Origin: Mycobacterium intermedium
GTDB lineage: Bacteria > Actinomycetota > Actinomycetes > Mycobacteriales > Mycobacteriaceae
Length of the DNA: 56,401 nt
Assembly (NCBI RefSeq): GCF_002086275.1
Contig: NZ_MVHT01000037.1
Span: 1-56,401, forward strand
Direction of reading: 5' to 3'
Shown here: piece after piece, positions 8,585 to 18,400 of the stretch
Layout of the letters: the number at the start of each line of letters is the position of its first letter
How positions within the stretch are numbered: position 1 is the stretch's first letter
Notes under the pieces: generated by a model
What the model was told of the DNA's origin: nothing
The model's database searches: none
Seen by the model: the letters and a program-made list of their open reading frames with translations, nothing else
Position numbers and translations under genes: made by a program

Positions 8585-9361
8585 TTGAGCCGTGAATCGG
8601 CCGGCGCGGCCATCCGCGCCCTCCGCGAGTCGCGCGACTGGTCGTTGGCCGACTTCGCGGAGGCGACCGGGGTCAGCATCATGGGACTGAGCTATCTCGA
8701 ACGCGGGACCCGTAAGCCACACAAAAGCACTGTTCAAAAGGTCGAAAATGGATTGGGTCTACCGCCGGGCACCTACTCCCGCCTGTTGGTCGCCGCCGAT
8801 CCGGAAGCCGAACTGGACCGACTGCTCGCCGCGCAGCCGGCCACCGACGGGCCTGGTCAGCCCACCGGCACCGTCACCGTCGTGCGTCACGATGACACCG
8901 CGATGTTCGAAAAGTACGCCGAAGCACAGCTTGAGACCCTGCGATCCGTCATCGATCGACTGCCGGCGCCGACATCAAACGAATATGAAACGTATATTCT
9001 CTCGGTGATCGCGCAGTGCGTAAAAGCGGAGATGCTCGCCGCCAGCTCTTGGCGACTCGCCGTGAACGCAAGTGCCGCCTCGAGCGCTCCGCTCATGGAG
9101 CACCTGCGGGCGCTCGAAGCGATACGAAGCTCGCTGCTGGAGCGGATGCCCACCAGCTTGGGTGCGCGGTTCGACCGTGTCTGCTCGCGGTCGCCGCTGC
9201 CTGAGACGGTCATCGCGGAGCTGATAGGGGTCTCCGTCGATGAATTGTGGGATATGCGTAATCGAGGTGTGATTGCCCCTGAGGCGCTCCCCCGGGTGCG
9301 CGCCTTCACCGAAGCGGTGGAAGCTAACGAGCCCGACGAGGAGCCCGGTGAGTCAGGTTGA
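8585..9361 (+). CDS. XRE-type helix-turn-helix regulator (Rv0023-like)
   Basis: 258 aa using the TTG at 8585, which has GGAG 7 nt upstream and makes the product start MSRESAGAAIRALRESRDW, close in length to Rv0023 (256 aa). An ATG at 8513 would add 24 residues, but a candidate -10 box (TACTAT, 8555-8560) lies inside that extension. Residues 6-60 form a Cro/C1-type HTH (LADFAEATGVSIMGLSYLERG). The rest is a helical region with no recognised ligand domain. It is divergent from whiB5, and its stop overlaps the next gene by 14 nt. It is probably a local regulator of the ESX-like locus. Confidence 0.85.
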   Translation: MSRESAGAAIRALRESRDWSLADFAEATGVSIMGLSYLERGTRKPHKSTVQKVENGLGLPPGTYSRLLVAADPEAELDRLLAAQPATDGPGQPTGTVTVVRHDDTAMFEKYAEAQLETLRSVIDRLPAPTSNEYETYILSVIAQCVKAEMLAASSWRLAVNASAASSAPLMEHLRALEAIRSSLLERMPTSLGARFDRVCSRSPLPETVIAELIGVSVDELWDMRNRGVIAPEALPRVRAFTEAVEANEPDEEPGESG

Positions 9362-10157
9362 AATCGAGGCGTTGAGCCGTGCGCATCAACTCTTCACCGG
9401 AGTTGGTCCGGCCCCGGCGCTAGATGCGGGCACCGCGCCCTACCACGACTTGCTTGGGGGTACCGCGGGGGTCAATGTGGGTGAGGGTCGCTATCAGGCT
9501 GCGGCACAACAGGGTCGGTCGGCTCTGCGCTCGGCGGCGCGTACCGACGCTGAGCTCGCTGCCGTCATCAATGCCGCACGCCGCGACCAGGCACACGCCC
9601 GAAACCTGACCGCCGGCGTGGTGCACCAGGCCCGCGCGGACGCCGCCGCTACCGCGACACCGCTCGCGCAACGGGAGGCGTTGCGGAGGCGCGTGGCGCG
9701 ATTGCGTGCCCAGCGCGCGCATGTCTTCGCCGCTCAGTCGCAGGCCCGGCGACACCGGGCGGCGTTGCGCGCGTTGCGCTACCGGATGTCGCACCACCGT
9801 CGGCGCAGCGGCACCACCTCCGGCCGTGCGGCGGTCGCGGTGCGCGCGGCGCTGTCGCGGCTGGGCCGTCCCTATGTGTGGGGTGCAACCGGACCCGACC
9901 AATTCGACTGCTCGGGGCTGGTCCAGTGGGCTTACGCCCAAGCGGGGATACACCTGGATCGCACCACCTACCAGCAGATCAACGACGGCGTTCCGATATC
10001 TCGCAGCCACGTCCGTCCGGGCGATCTCGTCTTCCCCCACGCCGGCCACGTACAGCTGGCCATCGGCAACAATCTGGTTGTCGAGGCGCCCTATTCGGGT
10101 GCGTCAGTCCGGATTAGTCGGCTGGGCAACAACGTGCAAATCCGGCGACCAGGGTGA
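9348..10157 (+). CDS. NlpC/P60 peptidoglycan endopeptidase (Rv0024-like)
   Basis: 269 aa from a GTG that overlaps the HTH stop. The N-terminal ~155 residues are alpha-helical, Ala/Arg/Gln-rich and predicted coiled-coil-like. The C-terminal 110 residues form an NlpC/P60 domain with catalytic Cys188 ([17 protein letters not shown]) and His234 (AGHVQLAIG), the fold that cuts D-Glu to diaminopimelate bonds in peptidoglycan. No N-terminal signal peptide is visible, so export would need another route; WXG-like helical N-termini can be ESX-dependent, but this is inference. Rv0024 is 281 aa. In this locus it could open the cell wall for secretion. Confidence 0.88.
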   Translation: MSQVEIEALSRAHQLFTGVGPAPALDAGTAPYHDLLGGTAGVNVGEGRYQAAAQQGRSALRSAARTDAELAAVINAARRDQAHARNLTAGVVHQARADAAATATPLAQREALRRRVARLRAQRAHVFAAQSQARRHRAALRALRYRMSHHRRRSGTTSGRAAVAVRAALSRLGRPYVWGATGPDQFDCSGLVQWAYAQAGIHLDRTTYQQINDGVPISRSHVRPGDLVFPHAGHVQLAIGNNLVVEAPYSGASVRISRLGNNVQIRRPG

Positions 10158-10192
10158 GCAGTGTGAGCGGCCCGCGGACCGGAGGTGAACCT

Positions 10193-10555
10193 ATGAGGGA
10201 CCAACTCGGGCTTTCAATGGACGCCTTTCGAACACGGCAGGAGGCCCTGGTGAAACAACACGGCGCGGTGGCTGAAGCCGACCGGATATTGGCCGAGACG
10301 CTCGGCAGCGCTCATGCCGCGATGCGTGAGAGCGTTCGTCGGCTAAACGTCATTTCGGTCGAGATAGACCGCGCGGTAGCCGACCAGGCCGCCCTCGCCG
10401 TCGATACATCGCTGGGGGCGAAGGAGTTTCAGCGGTTTCTGGCTGCCAAACAACGTGAGATGGCAGCCGTCGTCGCCGACGCCCGTGCCCTTGCTCGCAC
10501 GAAAAGTGCCCAGTTGCAACGGTTGCGGGACGTGTACGCAAGCGCCGCCCGATAG
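10193..10555 (+). CDS. DUF4226-type helical protein (Rv0025-like)
   Basis: 120 aa, the same length as Rv0025. The ATG at 10193 follows GGAGGTG by 5 nt. It is almost wholly helical and charged. A C-terminal [26 protein letters not shown] segment matches a region of the next protein (ARDFQRFLIGKLRDIRGIVADA), so the two share a domain. No membrane segment or signal peptide. Function is unknown; the family occurs next to ESX-associated genes in mycobacteria. Confidence 0.8.
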   Translation: MRDQLGLSMDAFRTRQEALVKQHGAVAEADRILAETLGSAHAAMRESVRRLNVISVEIDRAVADQAALAVDTSLGAKEFQRFLAAKQREMAAVVADARALARTKSAQLQRLRDVYASAAR

Positions 10556-10613
10556 GTGAATTGTCGCCGCCCGGCCGGCGCAGTACTGTCACGGCGCATG
10601 GAGGGGTCGCGGC

Positions 10614-11990
10614 GTGTCCATCTATGACGACGTGGTTGCCGCGATCAAAGAAGTCCAGGACGCCACCGGCGACCCCCACGCGTGGGAGATTGGGCTCACT
10701 CCAAGCGAAGTGCTCGCGGTGGTCACGCCGATCACGCCTCCGGAGCAACTTGTCGTCATCCTCGGCAAGATCCGCCAAGCGCATCCACACCAAGACGGAG
10801 ACGCTGCCGCAGCCATTGCGGATGCCGAAGCTGCGCTGGCACATCAGAACTCGGCGACCTCGCAACTCGATCTTCAGGTGGTCTCCGCGATCCTCAATGC
10901 GCATCTGAAGACAGCTGCAGGCAGAGAAGCGCTGAACAAACTTCAGCGGGATATCGAAGCCGCGGTAAGGACGCGATCGGATCTGGACACTCCCGCGGGA
11001 GCAAGGGACTTTCAGCGCTTCTTGATCGGCAAGCTCAGGGATATCCGGGGGATCGTCGCGGATGCAAGTCTCGACGACACGTCGAAGTCAGCGCTGATGG
11101 CCGCGTGGACCTCGCTGTACAACGCTTCCAAGCATGAACCGGGCGCGCCGAGCGACCTTGAGCCGACCGCGACCGCACCCGCCGACGAACCGGTCGCGGC
11201 TCCCGTCCGCGCCGCCCCATCGGCGCCATCGCCGGACGCGGGCAGCGATCCGTTGTTGGATTCGCTCCTGCTTGGTGACCCGGGACCGCTGGGCGGCGAC
11301 GCACCGATACCGAGCGCGGCCACGCCGGCATCGACGGCAACCGCCCCGGCGCTCCCCAGCATGCCGAGCTTGGGCGGGACCATCCCGCCGAGCGGCGGAC
11401 TGTCCTCGGGCTCTATCCCCGGTTCATCGGGCGGGCTGCTCGGCGGCCTCGACGGACACCGCGATGCCCACACCAAGGACCTAGATCACAAGTTCTCCAA
11501 CGACTCCGAAGACACCGAGGACCGGCACCACGACGCAAAGGACAACAAGGACGAGCAGAACGCGGGGGAGCCCGATCCTGAGCCTGTGCCGACGGGTCCG
11601 ACGACCGTGACCCTGCCCAACGGTGAAACGGTGACCGCGGCCAGTCCCCAACTGGCCGCCGCGATCAAGGCCGCGGCCGGCGGAATGCCGATCGCAGACG
11701 CGTTCCAACAGCAAGGAATTGCCATCCCCCCGCCCGGAACGCCTGTCACCGACCCAATCGAGCCCGCCAGCGTGGCTCCCGGCGACATCGGAATCTTTAC
11801 CGACCGGCATGCGCTCGGCCTCGGCCGCAGCAAGGCTCTCCTGGACGGTCAGATTCAACACATTTCGGCCATAACGGGCCCGAGCTTTCTAGGCTGGGTG
11901 CACCCACCGGCACCGGCGACCGCGACCGCGCCGGCTCAGACCGAGATACCGACACCGACTCGGCCGGCGGCTTCGCCGTCGGCCATCTGA
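10614..11990 (+). CDS. DUF4226 plus Pro/Ala-rich protein (Rv0026-like)
   Basis: 458 aa from a GTG start; Rv0026 is 448 aa. Order of parts: a helical N-terminus (1-110); a DUF4226-like block around residues 115-165 shared with the preceding 120-aa protein; a long Pro/Ala/Gly/Ser-rich stretch (170-285); a highly charged Asp/Lys/His segment (290-325); and a compact C-terminal domain (340-435) with TVTLPNGETVTAASPQLAAAI and DIGIFTDRHALGLG. There is no signal peptide. The layout resembles ESX secretion-associated proteins such as EspB/EspK in having a helical head and a disordered Pro-rich middle, but this is analogy only. Confidence 0.78.
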   Translation: MSIYDDVVAAIKEVQDATGDPHAWEIGLTPSEVLAVVTPITPPEQLVVILGKIRQAHPHQDGDAAAAIADAEAALAHQNSATSQLDLQVVSAILNAHLKTAAGREALNKLQRDIEAAVRTRSDLDTPAGARDFQRFLIGKLRDIRGIVADASLDDTSKSALMAAWTSLYNASKHEPGAPSDLEPTATAPADEPVAAPVRAAPSAPSPDAGSDPLLDSLLLGDPGPLGGDAPIPSAATPASTATAPALPSMPSLGGTIPPSGGLSSGSIPGSSGGLLGGLDGHRDAHTKDLDHKFSNDSEDTEDRHHDAKDNKDEQNAGEPDPEPVPTGPTTVTLPNGETVTAASPQLAAAIKAAAGGMPIADAFQQQGIAIPPPGTPVTDPIEPASVAPGDIGIFTDRHALGLGRSKALLDGQIQHISAITGPSFLGWVHPPAPATATAPAQTEIPTPTRPAASPSAI

Positions 11991-12004
11991 ACAGGAGACA
12001 GCCG

Positions 12005-12325
12005 ATGGCAGACCGAATCGAAGTGGTGCCGGCACAGTTGCGCGAAGCGGCCGCCGGTCATCAGCGGACCTCCGAATACCTTCGAACCGTTCCGTCGTCG
12101 CACCCGGCGATCCAGGAGAGCTTGGACTCACTCGGACCGATCTTCAGTGGGCTGCGTGAGGCTGGACGTGAGCTGCTCGAACTCCGCCGCCGGTGTTACC
12201 AGCGGCAAGCCGACGACCACGCCGATCTCGCCGAGAACCTACGGGCGTCGGCCGCCCTGTGGGAGCAACATGAGCAGCAAGCGTCGCAAAGCCTTCGCAA
12301 CGTAACGGAGTTGACTGATGACTGA
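12005..12325 (+). CDS. EspC/DUF2580-like ESX secretion-associated protein (Rv0027-like)
   Basis: 106 aa; Rv0027 is 105 aa. It starts MADRIEVVPAQLREAAAGHQ and is predicted to be two helices, the size and style of the DUF2580 (EspC-like) family of small ESX-associated proteins. A strict WXG turn is absent; LGPIFSGLREAG sits where the helix turn would be. A candidate C-terminal secretion-type pattern is not obvious. It follows the DUF4226 gene by 14 bp and overlaps the next gene by 8 nt, so the four genes are probably one operon. Confidence 0.75.
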   Translation: MADRIEVVPAQLREAAAGHQRTSEYLRTVPSSHPAIQESLDSLGPIFSGLREAGRELLELRRRCYQRQADDHADLAENLRASAALWEQHEQQASQSLRNVTELTDD

Positions 12326-12623
12326 GCCGAACCCGGCCTTCGACACCGTGCACCCCAGCGGGCACATCCTCGTGCGGTCCTGTCGCGGCGGATACCTGCA
12401 TAGCGTTGCCCTGAGCGAGGGGGCGATGGACACCGATGCGGAGGCCCTCTCGGAAGGCATTCAGCTAACCGCCGACGTGTCTTGCCTCAAGGCATTGTTG
12501 GAAGTGCGCGACGAGATCGTGGCCGCGGGCCACACCCCGTCTGCAGCGGTTCCGACTGCCGGCGATCTCGACGCAGCAATCGAAAAGCTGCTTGAACATC
12601 GCATGCGCCGGCGCGAAACCTAG
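12318..12623 (+). CDS. Conserved small mycobacterial protein (Rv0028-like)
   Basis: 101 aa, identical in length to Rv0028. The ATG overlaps the end of the upstream gene by 8 nt, indicating translational coupling. The N-terminus (HPSGHILVRSCRGGYLHSVALSE) looks like a small beta sheet and the rest is helical. Small proteins of this type (DUF2694-like, as far as I recall) occur next to EspC-like genes in ESX loci. Biochemical role unknown. It is the last intact gene before a degraded stretch. Confidence 0.72.
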   Translation: MTEPNPAFDTVHPSGHILVRSCRGGYLHSVALSEGAMDTDAEALSEGIQLTADVSCLKALLEVRDEIVAAGHTPSAAVPTAGDLDAAIEKLLEHRMRRRET

Positions 12624-12627
12624 CTAC

Positions 12628-12771
12628 TTACTGCAGCCAGACCCGGGCGGCGTCGGGATCGGGGACGATATCGGTCGGCGGCTCGATCGGATTGGCGCCG
12701 AACAACTCTCGCGCGCGAACCAGCAGAGCACGCACCTCGTCGAGTTGCTGCTGCAGCGCAGAGTCGGCCAT
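12628..12771 (-). CDS. Possible 47-aa protein or inverted gene remnant
   Basis: A short minus-strand frame starting MADSALQQQLDEVRALLVRA has a convincing amphipathic-helix composition and codon use, unlike the surrounding junk frames, and ends at VWLQ just after the Rv0028-like stop. The Shine-Dalgarno is weak. It may be a small real gene or the N-terminal remnant of a larger protein. I recognise no family. Confidence 0.35.
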   Translation of the reverse strand: MADSALQQQLDEVRALLVRARELFGANPIEPPTDIVPDPDAARVWLQ

Positions 12772-12897
12772 GGCGCTCACGCTACCCAGGCACCGTCGAC
12801 CGCACAATTCACCAGCAAAGGGCGACGGCACCCTGATCCGATGGCGATTTTCGGCCGGCTGGAAGGTGCGGCAGGGTCTCCGCCGAGCTACCGGTGA

Positions 12898-13566
12898 ATC
12901 CCTCACCATTGCGACGTTCAGCTCTCCCGTCGACTGCACGGCACGGGTGTTGGGTGGGTTCTGGCCCGACGAGTTGGCGACAATCCGACGGGCGGGATCG
13001 GATCACCCGCTGCGACGGAGGCAGAAGCCAAAGCGATCGAAGACGCCCGCGCGGTCGCTGTCCGACGGGTCGAATCGACGCTGCGGCAGCTACGCCAAAG
13101 CAACCGCCCAGCGCCAAACCCCGCGGCGGCAAATCCCCAACCGGAAGCAGCGTCCGTGACCAATAAGAATCCTGAGCGGCAGGACCTGCCTGCGGTGGAC
13201 GACCTGGTGTGGGAGTTGGGCCGGGCTACCCCCGGTGTGACGGACTTCTCGATTCGTGCACGTCGGCCGGGGGCCGCCGGGGCCGGACCGGCCTGGCTGA
13301 CGACGAGGTCCACCTATAGCAAGCGCAGCTACATACCGTGGTTAATCAGGTGGTAAGTCGATATCCGGAGGTCGATCGAGGCGTTACCGCTCAACTGCAT
13401 GTTGGTGGCGGCCGCTGCAGCCCGCGTCGCCGCGGACGGGTCCGGCGAACTTTCACTACGCCTGCATCAGGTAATCCGATACATATGTGAATTGACGCAG
13501 GTGGGCCTCGTGGACATACTGTCATGGTGTCGGGGTCGGACGGTCACAGCGAGGAAGGCGACCTGA
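12898..13566 (+). pseudogene. Broken gene in the position of Rv0029, interrupted by an in-frame stop
   Basis: One plus-strand frame reads as protein on both sides of a single TAA at 13354-13356. The upstream part includes EAEAKAIEDARAVAVRRVES and LPAVDDLVWELGRATPG. The downstream part includes LPLNCMLVAAAAARVAADG and LHQVIRYICELTQVGLVDIL and ends at TGA 13564-13566, overlapping the next gene. No credible start lies between the preceding stop (12895-12897) and 12960, so the N-terminus is also lost or in another frame. By gene order it stands where M. tuberculosis has Rv0029. A GTG at 13156 could start a residual 66-aa product. Confidence 0.6.
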
Positions 13567-13853
13567 GGGACCAGGACCTCGTCGAATCGGTTCTTCGTGA
13601 ACTGAGCGAAACCGCTGACAGGTGGGAAGCCCTTGTCGCACAGGCGGAAACCGTCACGTACAGCGTGGACCTAGGCGATATTCACGCTGTCGCAAATTCC
13701 GACGGTCGGTTGCTCAGGTTGACGTTGGATCCGAGCGTGATGACCGGCTATGCCCATGGCGAGCTGGCCGAGAGATTGAACCTCGCGTTCGCAGCGTTGC
13801 GCGACGAGGCAGAGGCCGAGAATCGGGCACGGTACGGCACTCATCTGCAGTGA
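13524..13853 (+). CDS. YbaB/EbfC-like protein (Rv0030-like)
   Basis: 109 aa, the same length as Rv0030. The pattern is a helix, then beta strands (TYSVDLGDIHAVANSDGRLLRLTLDPSVM), then a C-terminal helix (LAERLNLAFAALRDEAEAENR). This is the YbaB/EbfC fold often found as small nucleoid-associated-like proteins inside mycobacterial ESX and Esp clusters. The ATG at 13524 overlaps the end of the broken upstream frame. Whether it binds DNA here or acts in secretion is unknown. Confidence 0.7.
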   Translation: MVSGSDGHSEEGDLRDQDLVESVLRELSETADRWEALVAQAETVTYSVDLGDIHAVANSDGRLLRLTLDPSVMTGYAHGELAERLNLAFAALRDEAEAENRARYGTHLQ

Positions 13854-13942
13854 TGTCTGCAGCGACGCCGGTGTCGGTGCCCCCGCCCCATCGTGGGCGG
13901 GGCCCTCCCAACGAGGCATGCGACAGCGGAAGGAGAACGACT

Positions 13943-15430
13943 GTGCCACTGAATCTGTCCAACCGCGACCAGAATTCGGGGCACCTGTTCTACAACCGGC
14001 GACTACGCGCGGCGATCACCAGGTTCTCCGTGCGGATGAAGCACGACGACCGTAAACAGCAAGCCGCGGTAGCGCTTTCGCTCGTACTGGTGTTGCTCGG
14101 TGTCGGTTGGATGGCCTTGCTTCACATCATGAAACCGGCGGGTCTTGTAGGCCAGTCCGCCATCATCGGCAACCGCGACACGGGCGCGGTATACGCCCGG
14201 CTCAACGGCCGCCTCTACCCGGCACTCAACTTGACTTCGGCGCGACTGGCGGTCGGAAACGCCGCCGCGCCAACCTGGGTCACCGCCAGCGAGATCGCCA
14301 AGTATCCAACCGGTCCAATGATCGGCATTCCCGGGGTGCCAGACAGCCTGCCCGTCGCGAACGGCGGGGTTTCGGCATGGTCGGTGTGCGACACCGCCTC
14401 TCGTGCGACCGGCAGCGGTCCGGTCGTGACAGCTATCGCCGGCCAACTAACCGCGCTGGACCGAGCCGCCGCGGTGGGCCCGAAGCAGGCAATCCTGGTA
14501 ACCCACAACGGCGCGACTCATGTGATCTGGGGTGGCCAGCGGTCGCGCATCGATCCATTGGACCGATCGATCACCTTCAACCTCGGCCTCGATGTCGGGG
14601 TGACGCACCCGATCGACATCTCCAACGCGCTTTTCGACGCGATGCCATCAACCGAACCCCTTGCGCTGCCGCCCATTCCGGAAGCGGGAACAGCTTCTCG
14701 CTGGTTGCCGGGCGCATCGGTGGGCACTGTCCTGCAGTCGCGCGATGCCGCTGGGGCCATCAACGCCTTCTACGTCCTGCTGCCGGATGGGGTGCAGAAG
14801 ATCACCGGCTTCGTGGCGGATCTGCTGCGCACTCGCGATTCGCAGGGCTCGGTAGCGCCCACTCTGGTGGCACCGGACAAGCTGATCCACATCCCGGTCG
14901 TCGACATGCTCGACGTCGACTACTTCCCGTCGGGACGGCTGGAATTCGTTGACACAGCGGCCAACCCGGTCACCTGTGTGGGATGGGTGAAACAGTCGGG
15001 AGACCCGCAGGCCAGGGTCACCATCTTGTCCGGGCGGGGCCTACCCGTCCCGATGGGCATGGACGCCCGCGTGGTGCCTTTGGTGCGTGACGACCGCAAT
15101 CCCGATTCGACCGAAGCACACCAGACCCTGGTGCTGCCCGGTGCGACGAACCTGATCGCGACGACGAGCGGGGTACTCACCGCCGACAGCCGAGAAAGTC
15201 TGTATTGGGTTTCACCACAAGGTGTTCGGTATGGCATTCAGTCCGAACCGCGAACCCTGCAGGCCCTGGGGCTGGATCCCAGGCGGGCCGCACAAGCGCC
15301 TTGGCCGATAGTACGCACCTTTGCGTCGGGTCCGGCGATCAGCCGCGCCGCGGCCTTGGTTGCCCGCGACGCAATCCCTGCTGGCGGCTCGGTCGGACCC
15401 ATTCCCGACTACAACGAAGCCGGGAGCTAG
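13943..15430 (+). CDS. eccB: EccB, type VII secretion membrane/periplasmic component
   Basis: 495 aa, normal EccB length. The GTG at 13943 has GGAAGGAG about 7 nt upstream; the longer frame includes non-homologous upstream sequence. A cytoplasmic N-terminus with QNSGHLFYNRRLRAAI, one membrane helix at about residues 41-62, then a large periplasmic R1-R4-like repeat domain. The expected single disulfide pair is present (SVCDTAS and PVTCVGW). EccB proteins line the periplasmic side of the ESX translocon with EccC, EccD and EccE. Three nucleotides separate it from eccC. It cannot be placed in ESX-1 to ESX-5 by eye. Confidence 0.94.
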   Translation: MPLNLSNRDQNSGHLFYNRRLRAAITRFSVRMKHDDRKQQAAVALSLVLVLLGVGWMALLHIMKPAGLVGQSAIIGNRDTGAVYARLNGRLYPALNLTSARLAVGNAAAPTWVTASEIAKYPTGPMIGIPGVPDSLPVANGGVSAWSVCDTASRATGSGPVVTAIAGQLTALDRAAAVGPKQAILVTHNGATHVIWGGQRSRIDPLDRSITFNLGLDVGVTHPIDISNALFDAMPSTEPLALPPIPEAGTASRWLPGASVGTVLQSRDAAGAINAFYVLLPDGVQKITGFVADLLRTRDSQGSVAPTLVAPDKLIHIPVVDMLDVDYFPSGRLEFVDTAANPVTCVGWVKQSGDPQARVTILSGRGLPVPMGMDARVVPLVRDDRNPDSTEAHQTLVLPGATNLIATTSGVLTADSRESLYWVSPQGVRYGIQSEPRTLQALGLDPRRAAQAPWPIVRTFASGPAISRAAALVARDAIPAGGSVGPIPDYNEAGS

Positions 15431-15433
15431 CCA

Positions 15434-18400
15434 TTGTCCAAACGAGGCTTCATCCGCTCGACCCGCACCGCCGTACCCAGCGTGGCGCCGGTGCGCGTCG
15501 CGGTCGCAGCGCCATTGGCGTTACCCGAACGCGAACCGCGAAACATTCTGCTGATGATTGCACTTCCCGCGCTGTTGATTGGGATCGTCGGGACGCTGGT
15601 GGTGATGTATGCGTCGGGCGTGCGGTCGTTGCAGTCGGGGTTTTTCCCGATGATGGGATTGGTCGGTTTCGGAGCCCTGATGTTCGGTGGGCGGTTCGGG
15701 CGTGGGCGCCGAATCAGCTGGGGCGAACAGGAGAAGCTGCGCCGCAGCTATCTGCGCCAACTCGACGAGGATCGGGAAGAGGTGCAGTGGGCCGGCCAAA
15801 ACCAGCGACATGCACAGCTTTTCGTGCACTGCGACCCACTCAAGCTGGACAGGGTCATCGGCGGAACGCGGATGTGGGAGCGGCGTCCGACCGATACCGA
15901 TTTCCTCGATGTACGCCTGGGGATCGGGGTTCAGCAGGCCAGCGAGTCCGCGGTGACGCTGCAGTGGCCGGACGTGCCCGTCGGCGAGGAACTCGAACCC
16001 GTAACCGGCGGTGCGCTCAGGGATTTCATCCTCGAGCAGAGCAAGATCCGCGAGATCGGCAAGGTGCTGAGTCTGCGGTCCAAACCAGGCTTCAGCTTCA
16101 TCGCTGACAACCCGAACGAACTATACGACCTGGCGCGGTCGGTCTTGTGCTCACTGGCGGTCTACCACAGCCCCAACGACCTCAAGATCATGGTGGTCAC
16201 GCGCCATCCCGAACTGTGGTCTTGGTTGGTGTGGCTGCCGCACAACCAGCACGACGAGATGTTCGACGCGTGCGGGTTGCGCCGGTTGATATTCGCGTCG
16301 CCCACCGAGCTGGAAGAGTCACTCGATGCCGAGCTGCACCGCAAGGGTCGCGGCCCCTGGATACCACCGGTCGGGTCGAGTCCCACCTCGATGCCGTCGC
16401 CCGTCGAGTCGGGTGTTTCGTTGGGATCGCACTGGCTGATCGTCGACGACAACGTGGGCACGCCCGAGCAGTGGGAGGGTGTGACCGGGCAGAAGGGAAT
16501 GGCCGGAATCACGGTGCTGCGGTTGGCGACCCGGGTCGGCATCGGTGTCGGATTCGCCGACGAGTCCCAACGGTTCGTCCTACGCGAAGGCAGGCTCATG
16601 CATCGCGGCACCTTCTACGCGGTGGCGGACACCGTTGCCGAGAGCACGGCGAACCGGTACGCGCGGGCGCTGGCCCGATGGTCGCCGATGACTGCCGGCG
16701 AGCTGTCCGAAACCGACAGTCAGGCCGGGGAATTGTTGCGGGCGCTGGGCATCGCCGATCCACGTGAGCTCGACGTCGACCGGCTTTGGGCCGAGACCCG
16801 CGGTCGAGGTGACTCGAAGTGGGCCATGGTGCCGGTGGGGGTGAGACAAAGCGGAGAGCTGCAATACGTGATCCTGCGCGCCAAGGACTTTGGCGGCTAT
16901 GGCTTCCACTCGGTGGTGATCGGCACTTCCGGATCCGGTAAGTCGGAGTATTTCCTGTCGCTGTGCAGTGGGATCGCGCTCACGCACTCGCCGGAGACGT
17001 TCATCGTCATATTCGTCGACATGAAGTTCGAGTCAGCGGCCCAGGACCTGCAGGGCTTCCCGCACGTCGCTGGCTCGCTGTCGAATCTCGGCAAGGATGA
17101 TCGCCATCTGGCAGAACGAATGCGCAAGGCCATCAACGGCGAGATCGCGCGGCGCTACCGGCTTTTCAAGGATGCCGGCGCCCGCGACGCGAACGAGTAC
17201 GAGGAGATGCGACTCGCCGGACGGGATCTGGAGCCAGTTCCGATTCTGCTGGTGATCATCGACGAGTACCTCGAACTGTTCATCCACCATCCCGAGTGGA
17301 TCGATCTGGTCATTCACATCGGGCAGGAAGGCCGCGGCTGCAATGTCTTCTTCACGCTGGGCGGGCAGCGACTGGATCTGTCGTCGCTGAGCAAGGCCAA
17401 GAGCAACATCGCATTTCGGGTGGCCCTGCGCGCAGAAACCGCCGAAGACTCCCGTGACGTGATCGGCAGCGATGCCGCGCTGCACCTGCCGTCGAAGGAG
17501 AACGGCTACGCACTGCTCAAGGTGGGACCGCGCGACCTCGAACAGTTCCGCTGCTTCTACGTGTCAGCCCCATTCGTGGTGCCGAAGCCGGTGACGAGCG
17601 TGAACACGCCGGTTTCGGTGAGCTTCTCCCAACCACGTTCCTACACCTGGGAATACCAACCGCTCAGTGATGCCGACAGCGAAGCGTTGGCAACGGCCGA
17701 GCAGCCCGAAGAGCCCGACGAGTTCCTCTTCCATTCCGACGGGTTCCGCAAGATGAAGCTCGTGGACGTGATTCGGGAGGCGCTGGTATCCCACCCCGCG
17801 CGCCCTCCGCACCGGATCTGGTTGCCGCCGTTGGAAGTCAGCGAACCGATCGATGCGTTGGTGGCGCGCTGGCGAGGCAAGCCGTGGAACGTGGACTATG
17901 GCGACAACTACGGCCTGGTATTTCCGCTGGGGATTGTGGACATTCCAGAGGAGCATGCCCAACGCGTGCACGCCGTCGACGCGGAGATGGACAACATCAT
18001 GGTGGTCGCGACGGCGCAGCGCGGAAAGTCCACCACCTTAATGACTTTGATGGCGTCGGCGGCGCTGATGTATCGACCCGAACGGGTGACGTTTTTCTGC
18101 ATCGGAGCCTCGCTGCATGCCATCGAGGAACTGCCGCATGTGGCATCGGTGGTCAGCCCGACCGACGTGGAAGGCGTGTCGCGGACCATCGCGTCGATCG
18201 AGGGACTGGTCCTGGCCCGCGAAGCGTCGTTCAAGAAGTACCAAATTGACATTGCCGAGTTTCGGGAACGACGGTTCGGCACCGGTTTCGGTGGCGGCGG
18301 TGCGGGTGGCACCGATCCCGACGACAAGTTCGGCGACGTCTTCCTCGTCATCGACAACTTCGCCGACTTCTACGACAAGAACGCCGCCATGGGCGACCGC

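Noticed and set aside
13156..13356. Separate 66-aa gene starting at GTG 13156
   Set aside because: The same frame reads as protein both upstream of the GTG and downstream of the stop, so a broken larger gene explains it better.
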